44,746 nucleotides of DNA, taken from positions 1 through 44,746 of the forward strand of contig CAYVMP010000005.1 of the NCBI GenBank assembly GCA_964452635.1, in the 5' to 3' direction. A model generated the notes under the pieces. That model saw nothing but the letters and a program-made list of their open reading frames with translations, made no database searches and had not been told where the DNA came from. Both the position numbers and the translations under genes were made by a program. Below are positions 41,403-44,746 of the stretch, piece by piece (within the stretch, counting starts at the first letter, position 1; each line of letters begins with the position of its first letter). This DNA is from CAYVMP01 sp964452635 (lineage in GTDB: Bacteria > Patescibacteriota > Minisyncoccia > Phycocordibacterales > DATDWN01).

Positions 41403-41552
41403 ATGTCTCAATATTTTGATAAAAACTTTCTAAAATTTTTTCTTGGGTTTCTCGCAATTATTTCTATTAGTTGTCTTTTGGTTTTGATTACTCGACTGTA
41501 TGAGGTTGGATCAAAAGGTGAGTCGCCACAGACAGCTTCTGTAAATAAATAG
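41403..41552 (+). CDS. Small membrane protein, 49 aa
   Basis: MSQYFDKNFLKFFLGFLAII, then SISCLLVLITRLYEVGSKG and a polar end: one membrane helix with a cytoplasmic N-terminus. It starts 4 nt after the TPR gene, so the two are in one operon and may form a complex. No family recognised. Confidence 0.6.
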   Translation: MSQYFDKNFLKFFLGFLAIISISCLLVLITRLYEVGSKGESPQTASVNK

Positions 41553-41590
41553 GGAATCTTTTGTTTTTCCTCTCCATGTGTTACATTTGT

Positions 41591-41658
41591 GGTACCCGAG
41601 TCATCTCTGTGGTAGGACGTGACAGAGGGTACACCGGTCAGCAGGGGCCGGTGTTTTT
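41591..41658 (+). ncRNA. Short standalone structured RNA
   Basis: A possible extended -10 (TGT-TACATT, 41579-41587) precedes a folded segment: GTACC pairs with GGTAC, CTCTGT (41605-41610) with ACAGAG (41622-41627), leaving an 8-nt bulge and an 11-nt loop. A terminator (ACACCGG/CCGGTGT + T tract, 41631-41658) follows directly. No coding frame fits. A new promoter begins 3 nt later. It could be a small RNA of about 67 nt or a terminator-linked aptamer left without a gene. Confidence 0.4.
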
Positions 41659-41660
41659 AA

Positions 41661-41688
41661 TTGACAAAAATCTGATTTACGATAGAGT
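41661..41688 (+). promoter_or_regulatory. Promoter of the rplJ-rplL operon
   Basis: TTGACA, 16-nt spacer, TAGAGT; the leader RNA of about 120 nt follows. Confidence 0.6.
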
Positions 41689-41694
41689 GTATAT

Positions 41695-41798
41695 CAAGAG
41701 GTCAAAGACAGTAGGTGAGCAATATATGCTCTTAATTTCCTACCGAGATTCTGTGCTACACATCGTGTGGCGTCTCTCGACCTTGGAGGTCGTTTTTT
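41695..41798 (+). promoter_or_regulatory. L10 leader with attenuator before rplJ
   Basis: The rplJ leader contains paired GTAGG (41710-41714) and CCTAC (41740-41744) around an inner GAGCA/TGCTC hairpin, followed by a CGACCT/AGGTCG hairpin and six T (41778-41798), 18 nt before the rplJ ATG. This matches the general design of L10(L12)4-bound leaders with an intrinsic terminator, in which excess L10 stops transcription. Similarity to the known L10 leader family is recalled, not computed. Confidence 0.6.
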
Positions 41799-41816
41799 AT
41801 TAACCAAAAAAATAGA

Positions 41817-42305
41817 ATGGCACTATCAAAAGAAAAAAAAGGTGAGATTCTTGGCAATTTGAAAAAAATTGTTACAGACTCTGCTTCAATTGTGTTCATT
41901 AATTTCCATGCACTTCCAGTTTCAGAATCGTCTCTCATTCGAAAGGCGCTTCGAGCAAAGGGTGTTGGATATATGATTGCAAAGAAAACACTGACAAAGA
42001 AAGCTTTGTCAGAAGGTGGGATTGTCGGTGTAATGCCAGATATGCCAGGTGAACTCGGTATCGTATACGGTACTGATTTGCTTGATCCGGCACACGAAGT
42101 GTACGAATTTCAGAAGAAGTTGGATAAGAAAATACAAATTGTCGGCGGTGTGTTTGAAGGGAAGTTTATGACTCAGTCCGAAATGGTCACTGTAGCTCAG
42201 ATCCCAGGAATGAAGACATTGCAGGCTCAATTCGTCAATCTTATCAATTCTCCAATTCAGAGATTTGTCGTTGCATTGAATGCTATTGGTGAGAAGAAAG
42301 GTTAG
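41817..42305 (+). CDS. rplJ: 50S ribosomal protein L10 (uL10)
   Basis: A 162-aa L10: KKGEILGNLKKIVTDSASIVFINFHALPVSESSLIRKALR..., GVGYMIAKKTLTKKAL, and the C-terminal helix that anchors L12 dimers. It forms the stalk base with L11. It is followed by rplL after 29 nt. The leader carries an attenuator. Confidence 0.96.
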   Translation: MALSKEKKGEILGNLKKIVTDSASIVFINFHALPVSESSLIRKALRAKGVGYMIAKKTLTKKALSEGGIVGVMPDMPGELGIVYGTDLLDPAHEVYEFQKKLDKKIQIVGGVFEGKFMTQSEMVTVAQIPGMKTLQAQFVNLINSPIQRFVVALNAIGEKKG

Positions 42306-42334
42306 TATTTATTAACATTATATAATTTATTATC

Positions 42335-42736
42335 ATGGAAGAAACAACAAAAACAGTCGAAACTCCAGCAAAGTTTAAAACAATTGTTGAGGCGATTGAA
42401 ACAATGTCAGTATTGGATTTGCACGAACTCGTTAAACATCTCGAAGAGAAGTTTGGTGTATCAGCAGCAGCGGTTGCTATGGCTCCAGCAGCAGGTGGTG
42501 CAGCAGCAGGTGGTGCAGAAGAAAAATCAACAGCAAATGTTGAACTTACAGATGGTGGCGCAACTAAAATTGCAGTTATCAAAATCGTAAAAGAAGCACT
42601 TGGTCTTGGATTGAAGGAGGCAAAGGATCTCGTTGATGCAGCACCAAGTATGCTCAAAGAGGGAATGAAGAAAGAGGACGCAGACGCTCTCAAGAAACAA
42701 ATTGAGGAAGCTGGAGGAAAAGTGACACTAAAATAA
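42335..42736 (+). CDS. rplL: 50S ribosomal protein L7/L12 (bL12)
   Basis: A 133-aa L12: N-terminal dimerisation helices (FKTIVEAIETMSVLDLHELVKHLEEKFGV), Ala/Gly-rich hinge (APAAGGAAAGGA) and the C-terminal factor-binding domain (AVIKIVKEALGLGLKEAKDLVDAAPSMLKEG...AGGKVTLK). TATAAT lies 8 nt before the ATG, so an extra leaderless promoter is possible, giving the higher L12 dose. Its last codons (ending GTGACACTAAAATAA) are duplicated downstream at 42895. Confidence 0.97.
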   Translation: MEETTKTVETPAKFKTIVEAIETMSVLDLHELVKHLEEKFGVSAAAVAMAPAAGGAAAGGAEEKSTANVELTDGGATKIAVIKIVKEALGLGLKEAKDLVDAAPSMLKEGMKKEDADALKKQIEEAGGKVTLK

Positions 42737-42740
42737 GCGA
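42722..42740 (+). repeat. 19-bp direct repeat, copy 1 (rplL 3' end)
   Basis: GTGACACTAAAATAAGCGA; contains the last rplL codons and stop. Copy 2 is at 42895-42913. Confidence 0.9.
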
Positions 42741-42742
42741 AG

Positions 42743-42910
42743 CTTATTGTTAGTTCACTTTTCCGGAATGCATTATTTATTCCACTTGAATAAATAATGC
42801 TGGAGGCAAAATTACGCTTAAGTAATTTTGAACCGGAGCGCGACGGCGCGAGGTGGGGTCGAGCACATTTCTAACAAGAAATGATGCGTGACAGGTGACA
42901 CTAAAATAAG
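42743..42910. repeat. Palindromic three-hairpin element C (downstream of rplL)
   Basis: The left arm CTTATTGTTAGTTCAC (42743-42758) pairs (13 of 16) with 42895-42910, and also with the end of rplL at 42716-42737. The arms enclose three hairpins: 42770-42800 (13 bp GCATTATTTATTC/GAATAAATAATGC), 42807-42830 (CAAAATTAC/GTAATTTTG) and 42866-42883 (CATTTCT/AGAAATG), with a GC-rich GCGAGGTGGGGTCGAGC part. It starts 7 nt after the rplL stop. Confidence 0.7.
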
Positions 42911-42913
42911 CGA
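42895..42913 (+). repeat. 19-bp direct repeat, copy 2
   Basis: Identical to 42722-42740, the rplL 3' end, and 173 nt away; flanks element C like a target duplication. Confidence 0.9.
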
Positions 42914-42961
42914 TAATAGTTATATCTCGGAACACCTAGTGTTAACAGATATAAAAAACGG

Positions 42962-42994
42962 AAAGCTCGAGTGCAAGTTGCACTCGAGCTTTTT
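42962..42994. terminator. Bidirectional terminator between rplL and the 52-aa gene
   Basis: Stem AAAGCTCGAGTGC / GCACTCGAGCTTT with a 5-nt loop; T tracts on both strands. Confidence 0.9.
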
Positions 42995-42996
42995 GG

Positions 42997-43155
42997 TTAT
43001 CTGTAAAACTGGTAGTGGGTGCTTTGATTTCTCATTTGCCATTTTCCACTGTGGGTGATAGCAAATCCGAGAAGACCCCAGAGAACAAATGCGCACAAAA
43101 GCCACAAAAGTTCATATGGCATTTCTTTACGCGATCTGAACCGCGATCTAAACAT
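42997..43155 (-). CDS. Small membrane protein, 52 aa
   Basis: MFRSRFRSRKEMPYELLWLL then CAFVLWGLLGFAITHSGKW and a polar end. Arg-rich N-terminus followed by one hydrophobic helix, so the N-terminus stays inside. A GGAGG lies 9 nt before the ATG at 43155, which decides this start over an in-frame ATG at 43194. The terminator follows directly. No family recognised. Confidence 0.6.
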   Translation of the reverse strand: MFRSRFRSRKEMPYELLWLLCAFVLWGLLGFAITHSGKWQMRNQSTHYQFYR

Positions 43156-43226
43156 TTTCGGATTCCTCCGATGTAATTTAATAATAAAATACAAATTATG
43201 TCAATTTCGCATTTGGTTTATTTAAT

Positions 43227-43235
43227 TGCTATAAT
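43227..43235 (+). promoter_or_regulatory. Extended -10 promoter of the winged-helix gene
   Basis: TGC-TATAAT; the leader of about 110 nt includes a small hairpin (GATTT/AAATC). Confidence 0.55.
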
Positions 43236-43351
43236 CCATGGGACTTACAGATTTGGATGAAATCCGACGTTGAGGGTTTGAAAATGAGAGGAGACGTATC
43301 GAGTATACGGTGACGAAAATTTTTAAACTCGAAACAAGGAGTTCGCCAAAT

Positions 43352-43951
43352 ATGGAAGTTCTCACACTTATGGAAATTCTATCTAAACTATTCGGCTCAG
43401 AGGCAAAGGTAAAAATCATGCGTTTGTTTCTATTTAACCCAGAAAAAGTATTCGACATTCAAAATATTGCAGATCGAGCAAATATCCATCTGTCAAAAGC
43501 TCGCCGAGAGATGTCTAATATAGAAAAAATGGGTTTGGTAAAGCGACGCGTTCCTGTTCGAAATAGTAGTAAAAAGGGTTTTACACTCAACACTCAGTTT
43601 TCGTATCTACAACCGCTTCAGAATTTCCTCATAAATATCGAGCCCCTACAACCAAAAGAGATTGTTCGGAAACTGAGTAAGTTGGGTAGTATAAAGCTAA
43701 TCATTGTTTCAGGTGTGTTTATACAGGAATCTGAAAGTCGAGCAGATCTACTCATTGTTGGTGATGGGATTAAAAAATCAAATCTCGAACACACCATCAA
43801 AACTCTTGAATCAGAGATAGGTAAGGAGTTGCGGTATGCGTATTTCACTACATCAGACTTCCACTATCGTTTGAGTATGTTCGACAAGCTTACTCGGGAC
43901 ATTTTGGATTATCCACACAAGAAGATAGTCAACAAACTTGGCAACATTTAG
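43352..43951 (+). CDS. Winged-helix protein with nucleotidyltransferase-like C-terminal part
   Basis: About 199 aa. The N-terminal winged helix (ILSKLFGSEAKVKIMRLFLFNPEKVFDIQNIADRANIHLSKARREMSNIEKMGLV) is followed by a C-terminal region of the pattern KLIIVSGVFIQESESRADLLIVGDGI, similar to nucleotidyltransferase-like domains found with winged helices in CPR genomes; catalytic residues are not evident. A regulator role is likely. Start: ATG 43352 has AAGGAG about 10 nt upstream; GTG 43310 and ATG 43370 are alternatives. It ends 40 nt before the channel gene. Confidence 0.7.
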   Translation: MEVLTLMEILSKLFGSEAKVKIMRLFLFNPEKVFDIQNIADRANIHLSKARREMSNIEKMGLVKRRVPVRNSSKKGFTLNTQFSYLQPLQNFLINIEPLQPKEIVRKLSKLGSIKLIIVSGVFIQESESRADLLIVGDGIKKSNLEHTIKTLESEIGKELRYAYFTTSDFHYRLSMFDKLTRDILDYPHKKIVNKLGNI

Positions 43952-43953
43952 TG

Positions 43954-43962
43954 TGGTATACT
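43954..43962 (+). promoter_or_regulatory. Extended -10 promoter of the channel gene
   Basis: TGG-TATACT, the same 9-mer as at 4976 and 21548, followed by an AU-rich leader of about 23 nt. Confidence 0.6.
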
Positions 43963-43991
43963 ATAGGTATTATAATTTAATAAATATTATT

Positions 43992-44684
43992 ATGATGATT
44001 GGTTATACATGGGGTACTGTGTTGCAGTCTTCCTTCCAAGGGTTATGGAACGGAATCATTATGTTTCTTCCTAACCTTATTGTTGCGCTTGTCATTCTCC
44101 TTGTTGGATGGGCGATAGGTAGCATCATTGGCAAAGGAGTATCAAAGTTCATTCAGAGTATTAAGTTCGATGAGGCGCTTCGAAGAGCAGGCTTTGAAGA
44201 TGTTGTTAAGAAAGCTGGATTGAATCTCAATTCAGGGAAATTTTTTGGAAAGCTTCTTGAATATTTCATCGTGATTGTTTTCCTTATCGCAAGTTTTGAT
44301 GTGCTCGGACTTTCACAAGTTACTGCATTCCTTCAGCAGATTGTTCTTGGATATCTTCCACAGCTTATCATTGCAGTTCTCATCCTTCTCGTTGGAGGTG
44401 TTGTGGGTGATGTACTTTCTCGCATTGTTACAGCATCAGCTCGTACAGCGAGTGTGTCATCAGCAAACTTTCTTGGAACTGTTTCTAAGTGGGCGGTATG
44501 GGTATTTGCAATTCTCGTAGCACTCTCACAGATGGGTATTGCGGGTGCATTCATTCAGACACTCTTCACTGGATTTGTTGTTGCGGTTTCTCTTGCTCTT
44601 GGACTTTCATTTGGCCTTGGAGGACAGGAAGCAGCATCTGAAACTATCAAAAATCTCAAGCACCGAATCTCAGATCATCACTAA
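43992..44684 (+). CDS. MscS-related small-conductance channel-like membrane protein
   Basis: 230 aa with about five hydrophobic helices and two repeats of the conserved TM-helix pattern (LIVALVILLVGWAIGSIIGKGV and LIIAVLILLVGGVVGDVLSRIV), as in small MscS-related proteins with conserved TM helix domains. The last helix FIQTLFTGFVVAVSLALGLSFGLGG is Gly/Ala-rich like the MscS pore helix. The cytoplasmic vestibule of true MscS is absent. ATG 43992 (or 43995) is chosen from the position of the first helix; upstream in-frame codons lie over the promoter. Confidence 0.8.
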   Translation: MMIGYTWGTVLQSSFQGLWNGIIMFLPNLIVALVILLVGWAIGSIIGKGVSKFIQSIKFDEALRRAGFEDVVKKAGLNLNSGKFFGKLLEYFIVIVFLIASFDVLGLSQVTAFLQQIVLGYLPQLIIAVLILLVGGVVGDVLSRIVTASARTASVSSANFLGTVSKWAVWVFAILVALSQMGIAGAFIQTLFTGFVVAVSLALGLSFGLGGQEAASETIKNLKHRISDHH

Positions 44685-44704
44685 TTTTGACCAGACATAT
44701 GATC

Positions 44705-44738
44705 ACAAAAAACTTCTCCAAACGGGGAAGTTTTTTGT
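44705..44738. terminator. Intrinsic terminator after the channel gene
   Basis: Stem ACAAAAAACTTC / GAAGTTTTTTGT. Confidence 0.85.
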
Positions 44739-44746
44739 TTACAAAA

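Noticed and set aside
42741..42894. Element C as a classical insertion sequence or standard MITE
   Set aside because: It has no coding capacity, its inverted repeats are not at the very ends next to the direct repeats in the usual way, and a 19-bp target duplication would be unusually long.
1..44746. tRNA, rRNA or CRISPR array
   Set aside because: No T-loop GGTTCGAnnCC with matching arms, no rRNA segments and no regularly spaced repeats were seen on either strand; short RNA genes could still be missed by eye.

Overview
This window looks like a contig from a Patescibacteria (Candidate Phyla Radiation) genome, most likely a Parcubacterium of the group that lacks ribosomal protein L1. What is seen: very short intergenic gaps, AT-rich DNA, mostly single-copy housekeeping genes, and secE-nusG-rplK followed by a terminator with no rplA, while rplJ-rplL sit 32 kb away. 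TGA is used as a stop (glyA, argS), which argues against the TGA-recoded CPR lineages. The lineage call is inference from gene content. Two N runs (2154-2253 and 27462-27471) are assembly gaps.

Layout. 1-5.8 kb: a truncated ABC exporter, MscL with a zinc ribbon, a gap with small membrane ORFs, an RlmI-like methyltransferase interrupted by an in-frame TAG, a 57-aa antisense small gene, a PAP2 phosphatase, folD and a SIMPL protein. 5.9-8.5 kb: a small terminator-bounded unit, then a GNAT/ABC-exporter pair. 8.5-9.9 kb: secE, nusG, rplK. 10-14 kb: an accessory block with strong Shine-Dalgarno sequences (unknown protein, nucleotidyltransferase, deaminase, HIT protein, a thymidylate-synthase homologue, DHFR). 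14-30.9 kb: glyA, argS, ileS, recO, a large membrane protein, glyS, an M16 peptidase, an AI-2E-type permease, metG, tatD, rpsF, ssb, rpsR. 30.9-35.7 kb: efp and an ftsK-(Ig protein)-recA operon on the minus strand. 35.9-41.5 kb: an HTH protein, a 1137-aa surface protein (S-layer candidate), a TPR protein and a 49-aa membrane protein. 41.5-44.7 kb: a standalone structured RNA, an attenuated rplJ-rplL operon, a 52-aa membrane protein, a winged-helix regulator and an MscS-like channel.

The most unusual signals are these. (1) An isoleucyl-tRNA synthetase has an apparently complete histidine-phosphatase (RHG) domain inserted in its catalytic core. (2) Three elements of about 175-190 bp lie 7-14 nt downstream of the stop codons of glyA, recA and rplL. 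Each has an outer inverted repeat enclosing three hairpins; the rplL one is bracketed by a 19-bp duplication of the rplL 3' end. (3) A recurring start signal, a -10 box (often extended, TGnTAnnnT) exactly 6 nt before the start codon, predicts leaderless mRNAs for many core genes. The accessory block instead uses Shine-Dalgarno sequences. (4) A thymidylate-synthase homologue has Asp at the pyrimidine-discriminating Asn position and lies beside DHFR and a deaminase. (5) There are several unannotatable but well-delimited small genes and RNAs.
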